In this document: one piece after another, positions 47,289 to 59,481 of the stretch | How the letters are laid out: each line of letters begins with the position of its first letter | How positions within the stretch are numbered: position 1 is the stretch's first letter | Assembly: GCA_032358165.1 (NCBI GenBank) | Contig: JAALGY010000021.1 | Span: 1,116,001 to 1,180,000 of the forward strand | Source: Diplosphaera chodatii | Taxonomy: Eukaryota; Chlorophyta; Trebouxiophyceae; Prasiolales; Stichococcaceae | Length of the DNA: 64,000 nucleotides | Reading direction: 5' to 3' | Made by a program: the position numbers and the translations under genes | Notes under the pieces: model-generated | Databases searched by the model: none | Seen by the model: only the letters and a program-made list of their open reading frames with translations | What the model was told of the DNA's origin: nothing

Positions 47289-49654
47289 ATGCGCACTCAG
47301 CACCTTGTGGCTGCAGCTGCTGCCCTCATCTGCGTCCTGGCACTCTTGAACCTCGCGGCTGAGCAGTTACACTGGCAGCGGGGCTACTTGCTGCACCCGC
47401 GTGCCGAGCTGCTTCGTCAGAAGGAGCTGCGCCTTGACGGCAGTACAGCGGCGCTGGCAGCACCGCCGCCACGGCACCTCTCCACAGCAGCAGGTGCACA
47501 AGGGGCTGCACGTAGATTAAACGGAGTCGGCTAGAGCAGCCAAGCATGCAAAACACATCGAGGTGATGGCCCCACGCGATGCACTGCAGGATCCTGCCGC
47601 TGTGCTAATGCGGATGTTGCCCCTGCAGAGGACAGCATCATACCCAGGCTGCGTGGCAAGTACCATGTGGTCGTCACGGTGGACGGCTCGGTGTATGCTC
47701 AGTGGCAGGTCCGCGTGTGCTATTGGCACTTCAAAAGGCTCAAGAGGCAGCACCCGGACAGCGATGCAGGCGGCTTCACCCGCCTGCTGCACAGGTGGCC
47801 ATGTGGAGCTGTGGCTGATGAACATGTGTCGCGCTCTGCGGGCACTGGCATCACGGCAGACCATGCACTGTGTACTCACATTCCATGCTGCATGCTGCAG
47901 CGGCAAGCCAGACGGCCTCATGGCGGAGATCCCAACCGCAGTGGTGGACCCGCTGCCAAAGGATGTACCCGACGGGGTACGCAGCTCACAGCAGAGCACT
48001 GCAGGATGCACCCGTGCTGCGTCCACTGCTGCAACGTTCGTGCAGCTGGTCCTGTACGATAAACTGACAGCGCACAGCGGTAATCAACTCGTAACCTGTG
48101 TGATCTGCAGGGGTATGTCGTCCTGCACCGGCCATACGGCCTGCTGCAGTGGGTGCAGAAGTACGCAGGTCGGCTACAGGAGGACTACATCCTCATGTCG
48201 GAGCCGGACCACCTTTTCCTGAAGCTGCCGCCACTGTGGTGAGTGACCCAGCATGCAGATGCAGATGACGGAGGCCTGAGAGCGTCCTTGCGGCCTTGTG
48301 ATTTGGGTTGGTCGGGGAGCTTGTCAACTATCATCTCGCACATGGCATTTGGCTGGTGCATCGTCCTAATTAGAGTGCCCCAATATGCCGGCAGGGCCAC
48401 GCCGACGCAGGCAGCAGCGGCCCCCTTTTTCTACATCACTCCAAAGATCTTTGCAAATTTGATTGGCAAGTACAACAGCCGCAATGCGCCTATTGAGAGC
48501 ATGGCGCCCATTGGTGAGCACATGCGACCAGGTTCAGCAATCGCATGCATGGGTCAAACATGCTGCAAGGCAGCCATGTGATCTGGCGTGAACTGTCGAC
48601 TACTGGCATGCTGCAGGCAACTCACCTGTGATGATCCACAAGGCGCAGCTGGAGGAGATCTGTCCCATTTGGTACGACCTGGTAAGCGAGTCCACAGCAT
48701 TTGTGCCGGCGGTCTCTCATCTTCGAGCAAAGTCACCAGCTCTCACGTTGTCTTCCCTCCTGGCGACTTGCTGCTGATTCGCTGATGCAGGCGGTCAAGT
48801 TCAAGCGGGACAAAGAGACCGAGAAGGCCTTTGGCTGGATTCAGGTAAGGCGCTGTGCTATTTGGGCAATAGCAGGCACGTCTGGGTGCACACCCACCTG
48901 CTGTGCTCTGGGGCGGGGGATTGGGCAGCTGCCCCACACTTGCGCCCGCTTGTCCCGTTGCCCTCTGCTGCTGATGTAAACCAAAGGGCACAAGTGTGCG
49001 CAATCTTAATGCTGATGCTCAGCCGCATGCTCCTGTATATCATATAAGTGCCGTTTCTGTGTGTGTACAGCGGCAAGCTGGCAGCTAATCTGGAAGTTAT
49101 TTACAGCCTTGTCTGCATCACTGGCCGAATTTGCTGCACAGCGCATATTGTATGATTGTTTGGTATGTTGTCGCAGGAGATGTACGCCTTCTCTGTGGCG
49201 AGCTCGCAGCTGGCGGGCGGGCCCGTGAAGTACGCGCTGCAGCGGGAGCTGATGATTCAGCCGCCATGGGACGAGCAGCTGACGGCCGCCAACGGCAAGG
49301 ATGCGTACATCCTGCACTACACGTATGGCCAGGACTGCGACGAGAAGACCGGCACGCCACTGACGGACAAGGTGAGGTGCTTTGTCGGCATGCTGGCCCT
49401 GCTGATCTTGATGTTGAGAGATGCTTTCCTCTTATTACAAGGAATCACACTACACTCAACGTTCTAGAATTGGAACTTTGACTTTTCTGCAGGTGGGCTC
49501 GTGGCACTTCGACAAGCGGGACTATGAGCGAAAGTACCCCGCACGAAACATCACGCTGCCAACCAAATGCCGAGCCAGGGCTATGGTGTCTGTTGTTGCA
49601 ATGATCAATGAGGCCTCAGCTGCGATTGAGCCGTGGGAGTGGCGACCTCGATGA
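47289..49654 (+). CDS. hydroxyproline O-arabinosyltransferase (HPAT-like)
   Basis: Golgi enzyme that adds the first arabinose to hydroxyproline in extensin-type wall proteins and signalling peptides. CDS model, nine exons: 47289-47493, 47629-47794, 47901-47976, 48111-48238, 48395-48513, 48617-48681, 48791-48844, 49177-49371, 49493-49654, giving 389 aa. A type II signal anchor (LVAAAAALICVLALLNLAA, residues 6-24) fits the Golgi. Family landmarks: KYHVVVTVDGSVYAQWQVRV, DAGGFTRLLHSGKPDGLM, AVVDPLP, YVVLHRPYGLLQWV, YILMSEPDHLF (the EPDH metal/nucleotide site), PFFYITP, ESMAPIGNSPVMI, KAFGWIQEMYAFSVASS, MIQPPWDEQL, YILHYTYGQDCDEKTG, GSWHFDKRDYERKYPARNI. A TGTAA at 49713 lies about 60 bp past the stop. 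The related peptidyl-serine galactosyltransferases are longer, so HPAT is the better call. Confidence 0.95.
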
Positions 49655-49869
49655 CGTACGTGAGCAGATCGATTTTGTGACTTTCAGCCTAGCAGTGGAA
49701 CAAATTGTTGATCTGTAATCTGCCTGACTTAGTGTAGCACGCCGACATGCTGCCATCAATAACTACAGCAATGCGCTGCAGAAACTTATACACGAAGGTG
49801 GAAGGCTACAGAAAAAGACTGACATCAGTGTGGCAGTTACAAAGGTTGATGGACCCCGCTGTGTACAAG

Positions 49870-52800
49870 TCAGCTGCGCAACCGCTTCTGCAGATATACA
49901 ACCGTCTGCATCTCATGAAGGCGGCTGACCGCACGCTTGAAAGCGAACTGCACAGCAGTCATCAACGTATCATTCCACGGTTCAATGTGGATGCCCATCA
50001 TATTGACTAATGCCTCTGAACACCATGAGCACCAACACTAGTAGAGTAACACCAATGAGGTGCCGCCTGGCATGCAGCGGCAGTTGGCTGGTGGGTCAGA
50101 AGATGCAAGGTCACCTGCTCTTCCAGACCGCCAAGCCGCGCCTGCAGCTGCCGCGCCTGCTGGGTCCCGCCGCCGACTGGCGCAACACCTCCAACGGCCA
50201 TGACGTCCCGCCGCAGGCGCCCGCCTGCACGACAAGGCAGGTCATACGTCATATCCCAGTCTTGACAGCCCCATGGTACCCATGCACATACCACAACGCC
50301 CAAATGCGCCCCCAAGTGTGAGCTGCTGCTGTGCTCAGCACAGCACCTTCGGCTGCGGACTCGAACTGCAGGCCCTCCAGGTCCACCAGCGGCTCCTCGC
50401 TGTCGGCGCCGGCAAACAGCACATCCGGCTCCACAGCAGCAGTGCACACCTGGTCGGCATCGCGCACAGCACTGTCAGTGTCACATCGCGCATCACTGGA
50501 TGGTATGTATAAGACACAGTCCAATAACTGGCTCACCAGCTGCACGTGTGCGTTGTATAGCTCATCAATGAGCGTGATGAACCGTCTCGCCTGATCCCGC
50601 GTCTGCAGGGCAGCAAATCACGTCTGTCACACCATGGACTGTCGGGCTCACTTTCTGCCCAAGGGTAGCTGGTTCAGACAGCGCTTGACAGCATCGATGC
50701 ATGACATGCCAACAAAAGACTGGATGTGCAGGCTGAGTGCCGCACCGCCAAGGACAGGGCTGGGACGCCCGTGATGAATACTGTGTGAAAGCGGGCGGCA
50801 AGCGCCTGGTAGTCGGCGGCGCCCAGCGTGGCCCGACACAGCTGCTCGAAGGTGAACCGGGCTGCTCCACCTGCCACCTGCGGCAAGGGCCTGACGACTT
50901 CAGACCTGCCTGATGCGCTTGAAGATGCAAGAGCACTGCGGGCGAAAGCATGCGAGGTGCTGTTTGACGCATCAGTGTTACGCTGTCGCTCCGCCATGTC
51001 GACAGGAAATTGACCTTCAGTGCAAAGGATTGCCTGGTCAGCCTGCAGCCGTATAGATCGCCCAAACATGACCGGCACATCCTCGGCGGCTGTGACGCCG
51101 CCCGCAGCCGCACGGCTCACGGCCCACCGGCGCTCCAGCTCTGCAGCACTGTCTGCCGTCAGCGGGCACAGGAAGTTGCTGCCACTGACAGAGCTGCCTG
51201 CCGCCTGCAAGAAGCCACCCACAATCTGTAGCCGGCCAACCTGCATGGCTGGCGCTCCTCCAGACCACGGGCACAATCTGCTTGTGCAACCATCCACAAC
51301 TTTGAGCGCTGCAGCAGGGGCTGTCACCTGGGAGGACAGCGCGAGGCGCCGGTAATCCTTTGCGCCGGTGCCCAGCCGCATGACGTCGCACGCCTGCTGC
51401 AGCGTCTCCACGAAGTGGTCAAACAAGTCCTGCGGCGCAGTGGCTGTGTAGGCTGTCAGAAAGTTTACATCCAGCGCTGGGGCACCGTATACTGTGTTTC
51501 GCCATTGGGTCGACTTCCAGGGCTCCCAATTGATTCTGTCCACGCACCTCGTGCAGCCCCTGGTTGGTGAGCTGCGACGGGTGCCGGTTGGAGGTGATGA
51601 CCAGCACCGCGCCCTCCGCCACCAGCTCCTCCATCAGGGCTGCACATCAACTTGCGCAGGGATCAGCTCAGCCAGGCGGTCTGCAATACAAGGATGCTGA
51701 CCAGAGTGTGATGACCAGCGGGTTTGCACACAGTCATAACATTGCAGGGTGCGTCCACCTTTGAGCGACACCGCGGTGAAGGGGTCCGTGATCTGCAGCT
51801 CGTCAAAGTACAGCAGCGCGGGCTGCCGGCCCTCCAGGCCGCGGCTGTCGGCGGCGCCCCCCCGGATCAGGCCCTGCGCCGCCCGCGTCAGAATCACCTG
51901 CGGCCACGAACACTTGAGTGAGGTCACAGCTGGAGTCAAGGCTGAGCAGGGCCACAAAAGTCAACACTGAAGCATGCTCGTGTACCAGCCTGAACGATAT
52001 GACGATCACTGCAGCCACCACGTCGCGCGAATGTGGGCACTGTGAGCCCAGCGGCCGCGCACCGCGTTGGCGCGGGCGAGCGCCTCGGAGTGCTGGCTGG
52101 GTGTGCGCCGCAGCAGGAGCGTGCGGTTGCGACGCGCCGCCAGCTTTGGCCGCAGCGCAGCGCCCCGCGCTTGCCGTGCTGCCTGTTGTGCACCTGCTGC
52201 ATACACATGTCACGCCTCATTGCACCCTGTCGCACCATGGTCTGACTCCCTGCTGGGCCACTCATAGTACAGGGATGCCGTGCATCGAGTGGCAGTTGTG
52301 GCTGCCGTGGTCTGATCAAACCCCACCCTTTGCGCTGCTGCCTTTGCTGCTGGCAACGCTGTCACGCTCGTGCTGGTGCGCAATCGTCGACTCAACGACC
52401 GCCAAGTTCTTTCTGATCCGCTCCTGCTCAAGACCCCAGATCCGCTGGTTTACCTGTGTATTGCATGACCTGATTAGGTGGAAGACCAGTCAAGTTGGGG
52501 CTCATCATGCTGTGTATGCATGAGGTGCTTGTGCCATGTCCACGACCTCCTGACCTCAAGCATGGCCGAGTTGAAGTGCAGCTGCCGCCGCAGCGGCACG
52601 AGAGAGTGCTGGTCGATGTAGTCATAAAACATCTTGGCGGTCAAGGACTTGCCACTGCCTACTTCTCCATACAGGTACACCCCTGCGGACGTTCGAATGC
52701 AGCTTTTCTGTTGGGTCGGATAGTGAAAGCTGTCCAGGCCTGTGGTGCAGCAAGCATCTGCTGTTCAGCCAGCACATGCACCTGTAGGCGCTGACGGCGG

Positions 52801-53734
52801 CTGTGCAGGCAGGCCTACAATCTCGTCAAGCCGGCCTTCACGCCGTGACGCTGCAAGAGCAGCCTGCTGCTCCGGCGTGATCTGTGGCGAAGGCCGCTCG
52901 CCCAGCACCTGGTGCACGTCGCGACCTCAAAGGTCAAAGGTAAAATGGTATGCTGGAGTTCACGCAAATCTGGGTGTCTCGGTCAGATGTGCATGGGAAG
53001 AGAGCAGTCATAGGTCGTAGTACAGCATGTATCGCTGCAGATGAGTCAGGCAGTTTGGGCAGTGACGGGCCCACACCTGCTGCCGCCACCAACGCGACGC
53101 CTGTGCCAGGGCACTGCCATGATAGGCTTCCCGCCGTGCCAAGTCTGCCGCCAGCTGCTGCTCGTCCCTTGCCTTCAGCTCCACTCGCTTCCGGCTTCGC
53201 TTTTCCTGCCGTTCGATTGCACAAACGATGGATGCAAAAGATCGACAGTCGTCACCTGGTGGTGTGACAGGTTAGACATATTGCCGATGTATATGGCCCA
53301 GTTACCAAGGCCAGTGACCACACCTGGTAGTCCTGCAGCTCCCGCCGATATGACACCAAGCTCGCGGTGTATCCTATGAGCTGATCTGCAAGTGTGCTCA
53401 GGCGACTGACGCACGCTGCCTGTTCCTCATCAGGCAGTATAGTGCCGGATGCGACTGCCTCTCGATACTGTTGTAACAGTCCACCTGCATGTTGCCACGA
53501 GCATACTGGTCTCAGGCCGTCCTGCAGCAGGCAGCAGACATGCATGCTGCGGCTGGCGGTAGCCGGCGTGCCTTTCAGAACATCGTTCCCTTGAGTCTGC
53601 TCAAAATGACCAAGTGGCACAGCCGAGAACGGCAGCCGCCACGCCACTGCCCGAGGGCTACATGCAAGCTGCGAAATGGGCTGCAAAGCTGCGGCAAGCG
53701 ATGTCGCTCTGCTGCAATGCCGCTGCAACAGCAT
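49870..53734 (-). CDS. AFG1: AFG1/LACE1 AAA ATPase, mitochondrial
   Basis: AFG1 is a mitochondrial matrix P-loop ATPase implicated in respiratory-chain protein turnover. CDS model, fifteen exons: 53734-53324, 53205-53077, 52908-52842, 52739-52555, 52453-52327, 52193-52063, 51897-51759, 51639-51548, 51429-51328, 51204-51043, 50877-50746, 50602-50537, 50449-50347, 50224-50115, 49947-49870, about 677 aa. The first exon has a mitochondrial-type leader (RHCSRATSLAAAL). Walker A is YLYGEVGSGKSLTAKMFYD (227-234), Walker B ALLYFDELQITDPF (Asp382-Glu383), and a sensor loop VLVITSNRHPSQL follows. The C-terminal AFG1 region is clear: RFTFEQLCRATLGAADYQAL, ARRFITLIDELYN, then FAFKRAVSRLHEMQTVVYL in the last exon. 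The donor after GRSIRLQ is GC (CTGCAG|GCTGAC). The first exon may hide an intron. The join at 52842 has a competing GC donor at 52829. Confidence 0.9.
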
Positions 53735-53959
53735 TTGCAGCTACGTTACTGCTCACATGATGGTGCACACCGTTTCAGTCGATACCACAAGCTGACTCGC
53801 TATGGTTCCTCTGCAAACGCACTTGTACATCAGTTGCATGACGTCGGCAAGCTGATGGTCTGTACCGGCAATTGTACTGATGATGCTCCGACATCATCCT
53901 GCTAAGCAAGCTCAATGACAAGTCACATTGCGTTTTGTGGCCTCACAGGCTGGTGAAGC
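53735..53959. promoter_or_regulatory. short divergent region between AFG1 and the PsbP-domain gene
   Basis: Only 225 bp separate the two start codons, the tightest head-to-head pair in the window. Both products are organellar. No motif identified. Confidence 0.35.
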
Positions 53960-55719
53960 ATGTTCAAGTGTGTCTGTGCATCAGGACTGGCTGGCCAGCC
54001 TCCAGCACACCGCAGTAGAGGTCCGGCCAGGTGTCCAACACGGTGTGCATCCAGCAGCAAGTGCACATCGGCACCAGGTCCGGCAGGTGAGAAGGTTGGC
54101 ATGTTGCATTGACATCTGGTTACGACGCATGCATTGCAGCATGTTACAACTGCGTTGCTTTCATCCCACAGGTGAACCAGCAGCAGACATCCAGCTCAGC
54201 CGTCGTGCAACAATCCTTGCCGCCACAGCTGCTACCCTCTGGTGAGGTCATGCCAAATGCCTGCAAGTATGTGTCGACGTTGCTGGCCATCCCTTTAAAA
54301 CATTGCCAACTCCGGTATATCGACCAACCCTCGTGATGCATGCCCGAACTGCAGGCACAGGCCGGCAGCAGCAGCAGAGATCCAGGCCGCTGAGCAAGCC
54401 GGGGCTGTGACGCCACCCAGCCAGAAGGCCATTGAGCCGGCCGCCGCGGCTGCAAAGCCACCCAGCCAGAAAGGGTTCAAGACATTCAACGAGAAGGACT
54501 TCGTACTCGAGGTTCCGCGTGGCTTTGTGGAGCAGCAGAGCCCAGCAGCCAGTGACTTTGGTGCTGGCGGCCGGCCCAAGTCCACCTACGGTACAAGCTT
54601 GCACTTACGGCTGCGATTTGTGCGACTGTTGCATTGGTAGCTGAAGGAGTGCACTGAATGATATCTGATCACATCCGATCAGAGAGGATGTCTGCAAACC
54701 TGGGCAAGCCTGTGCCTGCAATGCAGAGCGTGCTGCAGCACTAACGCCGCTGCGGGTGAAGTTTACATCTGAAGACGGGCAGGTGCAGTGACGTGACTGA
54801 CGCAGAAGAACAAACGGCGGATAACACTGCAGCAGTGGACCTTAAGCTTCTGACGTATCCAGCCCTGATCATGTTGCATGTGTGCAGGAGCTGCTCACGG
54901 TCATTCAGAGGAATGCGTCAGAGCTGAAGCAAGCACTGTTTCAGGTGCTGCGTGCATCCCAGCTGCTCATCTCGACAGCCATCAAAGTCAGAACCGTGAG
55001 CAAAGCCCCGATCAAAGCATCTGGTGTGACACACGCATCTGTCGCCTGCACAGATCACAGACATTTCGCAGCTTGGCAGCGTCACAGAGGTGGCAAGCGT
55101 CTTGCTCCCACGGGAGGTGCAGGTGTGTGCTTGACCAGGTTGCCTGCCACCGTTGCGACACCCATACTGTGTTGCATTTCCCGTGTTGCATTCCCTATGG
55201 CATGCATGTGGAATGCAAGCTTCACCATCAATGATGGCATGCCCCGCAGGTGCTCGCAGCAGATTCGGTATCGTTGCCGCAGGAGCCACGCGACACAGGC
55301 ACTGTCTTCGGCACCCTGCAGCTGCCACCGCAGACGGTCTACAGGTGCGGGAACATACGCTCAACTCACTACTGATAGCCTGGCTGTTGTAGCACACAGG
55401 GGGTGGCGCAGCCAGGCCTCCTGCATGCGGTCATGCCTGATTTGTCATGGTGCGTCTTTGAAGGTACACGTTCCGGACAAGGGGCCAGCGGGCACACCTG
55501 GTGGTCGTGGCCAAGGCTGGCAAGGTGACCTGTTCACATGATGGCAGATATCTGTATGGCTGATGGCCGCAAGGTGCAGGTGTGTCGCAGCTATTCTCCT
55601 CATGTTGAGCCTCCTTTGTCCTGTAGGTATATCTGACAGCGGGCTCTGCCAGGGAGGACCGCTGGAGTGACGCCAGCGACCGCCTCAAGGCGGCTGTCGT
55701 GTCCTTCCGCCTGGTCTAA
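53960..55719 (+). CDS. PsbP-domain thylakoid lumen protein
   Basis: PsbP-like proteins assist photosystem assembly or electron transport from the lumen side. CDS model, nine exons: 53960-54086, 54172-54241, 54355-54590, 54727-54782, 54888-54944, 55054-55122, 55250-55344, 55464-55524, 55627-55719, giving 287 aa. The N-terminus is bipartite: a basic Ser/Ala/Pro-rich plastid transit segment, then a twin-arginine lumen signal LSRRATILAATAATLW (about 50-66). The linker has two similar PPSQK segments. The PsbP fold follows: KTFNEKDFVLEVPRGFVE, LTPLRVKFTSEDGQ, ITDISQLGSVTEVASVLLP, and the C-terminal strands RYTFRTRGQRAHLVVVAKAG and VYLTAGSAREDRWSDASDRL with the final AAVVSFRLV. It is one of the PPD relatives rather than the canonical oxygen-evolving PsbP; the exact PPD number cannot be given. 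Confidence 0.88.
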
Positions 55720-55844
55720 AGGCTCGCCTCAGCACGCCGCGCAGCCGCAAGGCACCAGCACGTGTGTCAGCCAAGGCACGGCTTGCAGCAAAGCACGCTG
55801 GCTTTTGCGTTAGTGTGCATGCTGCTCTGTAGCATTGCACGCCG

Positions 55845-58800
55845 ATGCTGCTGCGACAAGCATGGCGGCAGGCCCAAAGCGGCAGCTGTAGCAGGGCACT
55901 GTCAGCATTAGCAGCGCCTGCGCTTGACCTGGCGGCAAGAATTCCAGCAAGAGGCGTGCAAGGAAAGGTTGCGGCCACTGTCGGAGACCCAGAAGCTGAA
56001 GCCTTTAGCGCAGCAGCTACACTGCCTCAGGTGCTGGCACATGGGACTGACAGCGCCCTGCAGCCTGCCGCTGCAGCCATGGGATCCGGGTGCGATGCAG
56101 CGTGTCCAAGCCATTTCACTTTGTGCCTACGCAAAGCCCCTTGCAAAAATGCAGGTTGCAATTGTGGGTCGACCAAACGTGGGGAAGTCGGCGCTGTTCA
56201 ACCGCTTGGTGCGCCGCCGCGATGCGCTGGTGGGCACAAAGTTACTGCTGTTGAAGCCCGGCCATGATAGAATCGTTAACACCACCGTGATACTTTTCAG
56301 TGGTGCCTTGGAACGTAGACTTTTCAAGAAAGGTTTGGTGTGATGGCTCTACGAGACACATGGCAGTCAGACACCAGTGGCCAGCAAGCATGTGCTGTCA
56401 AACGCGGGAGCGCAGGTGCACAACACACCCGAAGGCCATGTGACGCGGGACTACAAGGAGGGTGATGCACGCCTGGGGGACCTGGTCTTCCGCTGCATTG
56501 ACACTTCCGGCCTGGAGCCCTTCATGGCGGCCAGCAGCCTGCAGGCAAGGCTTTCATATGTTGACCATGCAGAAACTGTGCTCTGCAGGCCCATGTCGGC
56601 GGCGCTCATCCGCTGGCTGCTGTGTGCATCTGACTGTGGCTTGTCTGTGCACATATGCAGGCACGTGCCACTGCATTGACCGTGGGCGTGCTGCACCGCT
56701 CCGATGTGGCCTTGCTGCTGCTTGACGGGAGGTGCGCGGTTTATCCCAGCCTGCTTCTGCCTGCTCTATTCTGCTTGTTTTCAGATGGTGCAAGTCGGCA
56801 CTCTGCTGTCCTGGACATCATTCGTGGACTATTCCAATGCGTCATTCTTCCCGCTGATATGCGCAACAGGGCAGGTATTGGCACGGAAGACTCTGCGCTG
56901 GCAGACTGGCTGCGGCGCACGGTGGACACGCCAGTGCTGCTGGCAGCCAACAAGTGCGAGCGGCGGGGTGCAGGCGTCTCTGGTGTGCTTCAGTCTTGGC
57001 TGTGTATCGCTTTGAGAGGGACCCGTTATTTCTGATATCTGGAGTCAGCCGACCTGCATCGCAGTCATTGCCTGCACCTTGAACTCCGTGCTGCTGAATG
57101 CTTACTAGCCTCTTCCGCAGATGTTGGTGACGTCTTGGCTGAAGCCACACGCCTGGGTTTCGGCGATCCAGTCGCTCTTTCGGCTGAGACTGGTGGGTAG
57201 TGCAGGCAACCCACTCCAGTTCACACCTGTTCACACCTGCATGTTGTCTTTGACGTGCTTGGAACTCTGCGTCATGTGATACCCACAGTGAACCAAGATC
57301 CTCATAGAAAGCAAGGCTTTGCTGACATGTGGCTGCAGGTGAGGGCATGGTCGACTTGTACTCGGCTTTGCAGCCGCATGTGACAGAGGCTGCCGCCCGC
57401 GCAGCAGCCGCAGCTGCTGCTGAGGAGCAGGCGACACAGGACGATGTCACTGCAGCGGCCTCGCGTGACAAGCAGATCTCGCTGACACTCATGGGGCTGC
57501 CGAATGTGGTGCGAGCTGCGGCCCTCGATCACTCCCCTAAGTAATCTTATTGCCAATGGCGTTCAAGTCCACCAGTTGAGGGTCACACGAACGGGAACAT
57601 TCTGGAGTTTCTTGAGGTGCTGTCGACACACAATTTGCATCATGCAGGGCAAATCGACGCTAAGCAACCGGCTGCTGGGTTCGGAGCGGAGTCTGACGGG
57701 CCCGGAGCCTGGGCTTACGCGCGATGTCGTCAAGGTGGGAGCTGCGGTACAAGCGCCAATCCAGACTTCTCATTGGTCAGCTTGTTGCCCAACAACCGTA
57801 TGTTGGCCACACAACCGTTTGGCGCGCATGCTGGCAGGCTACGCTGAAGAGCGGTGACTACACTATCAGGCTTGCGGACACAGCTGGCTGGATGCGCAAG
57901 CGCCGCCTGGCACAGTATGACGACTCAGAGTGAGTCATGCATGGTCTGTGAGCTTGCATGTCTGTGCCGTCACAGCCCTCTGTGGTAGATCTGTGCAACT
58001 GATGTGTATTTGGAGATGTCTCAAGGGACTTGAGGCAGTCATGACTGCTGACCGGTGTGCATCCTTTTCCAAAACACATACGCTAACTGCTGCAGGGGCA
58101 AGGTTGCGGCCATGACGCTCCAGCAGGGCGAGCGCAGCATGCACCTGGCGCACACTGTTGCGCTGCTGCTGGACGCCCGTGCAGTGCGTCTGTGACTTGT
58201 CTGTTATATGTGGTGCCCTCCTACCCAGCTGTTTTGTCTTGTGTGCTGTATGCGGTGCGACTGTATCGGCTGCTGTGATAATTCCTTCAAGAGCGCAAGG
58301 CATTTCGGTGTGGCAGGTGCTCTGCGGCGAGGCGCCAACCCGCGCAGAGGTCAGCCTGATGGCAGATATTGCAACTGAAGGACGGTCGCTGGTGGTGGTG
58401 GCCAACAAGACCGATGAAGTCACGCCTGCGCAGCGGCATGAGGTTGGTGGCCTGCATAACGAGCAGACGGTTTTAAAGCACAAGCCTTAATGCTCGATAT
58501 GGCGCAAGCTGCTACCCCATCAGCAGGTCAATATCAGCCGTGTACGCTCTAAATGGCATCGCAATTGCATTCAACTTGCACAGCTGGTGCTTTTGCAGGT
58601 TGTGGACATGCTGCAGCAAAGGTTGAGGCAGCAGGTGCCGGAGTTGGCGGGTGCGCCGGTGCTGCCTGTTTCTGCACTGACCGGCTCAGGGACTGACCGG
58701 CTGCTGCCCGCTGTGATGGCTGCGTACGACGTGTGGACGCGGCGTGTGCCCACCTCCCGCCTCAATCGCTGGCTTGAAAAGGTGACATCAGGAGAACCTG

Positions 58801-59320
58801 TCAGCTGGGTGTCAATAAGTGAGCCCTAACTGGGAATGTGGGTGCTTGGCTAGGGACACTGGACCTTTCGAGCTGCAGCGCAGGCATCTCGTGGCCAGGC
58901 ATGCCATGCAGTCTGCCATAGTCTGAGGGGCTGGTATCAGCATGCACACATAGCACTAACTACCGTGTGCCTTGCCTGTGCAGATGGTCGTGCAGTTTGC
59001 TGGAACAGGAGGCACAGCCAATGAACTGGCCAAGATCCGCTACATCACGCAGGTGTGTTCAATCTAATTGACACGGCGTATTTTCTCTGGGCTGAGGGAC
59101 ACCTTCAAGTCATGCCCTCTGCAGTCTCAACCTACAATCGCTGTGGCCACAGGTCAAGGCACGACCGCCGACCTTTGCGCTCTTCACCCGCACCGTGGCG
59201 CTGTCAGAGCGCACTCGGCGGCAGCTGATGAATGCCATCCGGCGAGACTTTGACTTTGCAGGCGTGCCAATCCGCATCGTGGTGCGTGCCAGCAAAGGGC
59301 GTGAGACAACACGGAAGTGA
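55845..59320 (+). CDS. DER: GTPase Der/EngA, organelle-targeted
   Basis: Der has two tandem GTPase domains and a KH-like C-terminal domain and acts in large-ribosomal-subunit assembly, here presumably in the plastid. CDS model, fourteen exons: 55845-56030, 56155-56229, 56416-56544, 56661-56731, 56870-56967, 57121-57192, 57339-57508, 57648-57734, 57838-57929, 58096-58178, 58348-58442, 58599-58781, 58984-59052, 59153-59320, giving 525 aa. A transit-like leader of about 60 aa precedes VAIVGRPNVGKSALFNRL. In G domain 1 the DxxG element is DTSG and the NKxD element is NKCE. G domain 2 is canonical: GLPNV/GKSTLSNRLLGS, LTRDVV, ADTAGWMRK, VVVANKTDEV. The end VRASKGRETTRK is conserved. It starts only 125 bp after the PsbP gene on the same strand. 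The donor at 56545 is GC (CTGCAG|GCAAGG), needed to read SSLQ/ARATALTVGVLHRSD. Confidence 0.93.
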
Positions 59321-59481
59321 GCGTGTGTGTGACTGGTGGATCATGTACAAGGGTTTGGGATGCCTGTATCCGCATCATCATGTTATGTTGTGAGGCAACG
59401 ATAGCTGGACTACTAATAGTCGGTTTGATGACCAGAGTTCGAACAACGCAGCGCTGCCACTGTTGGTGGACCACCATGGAC

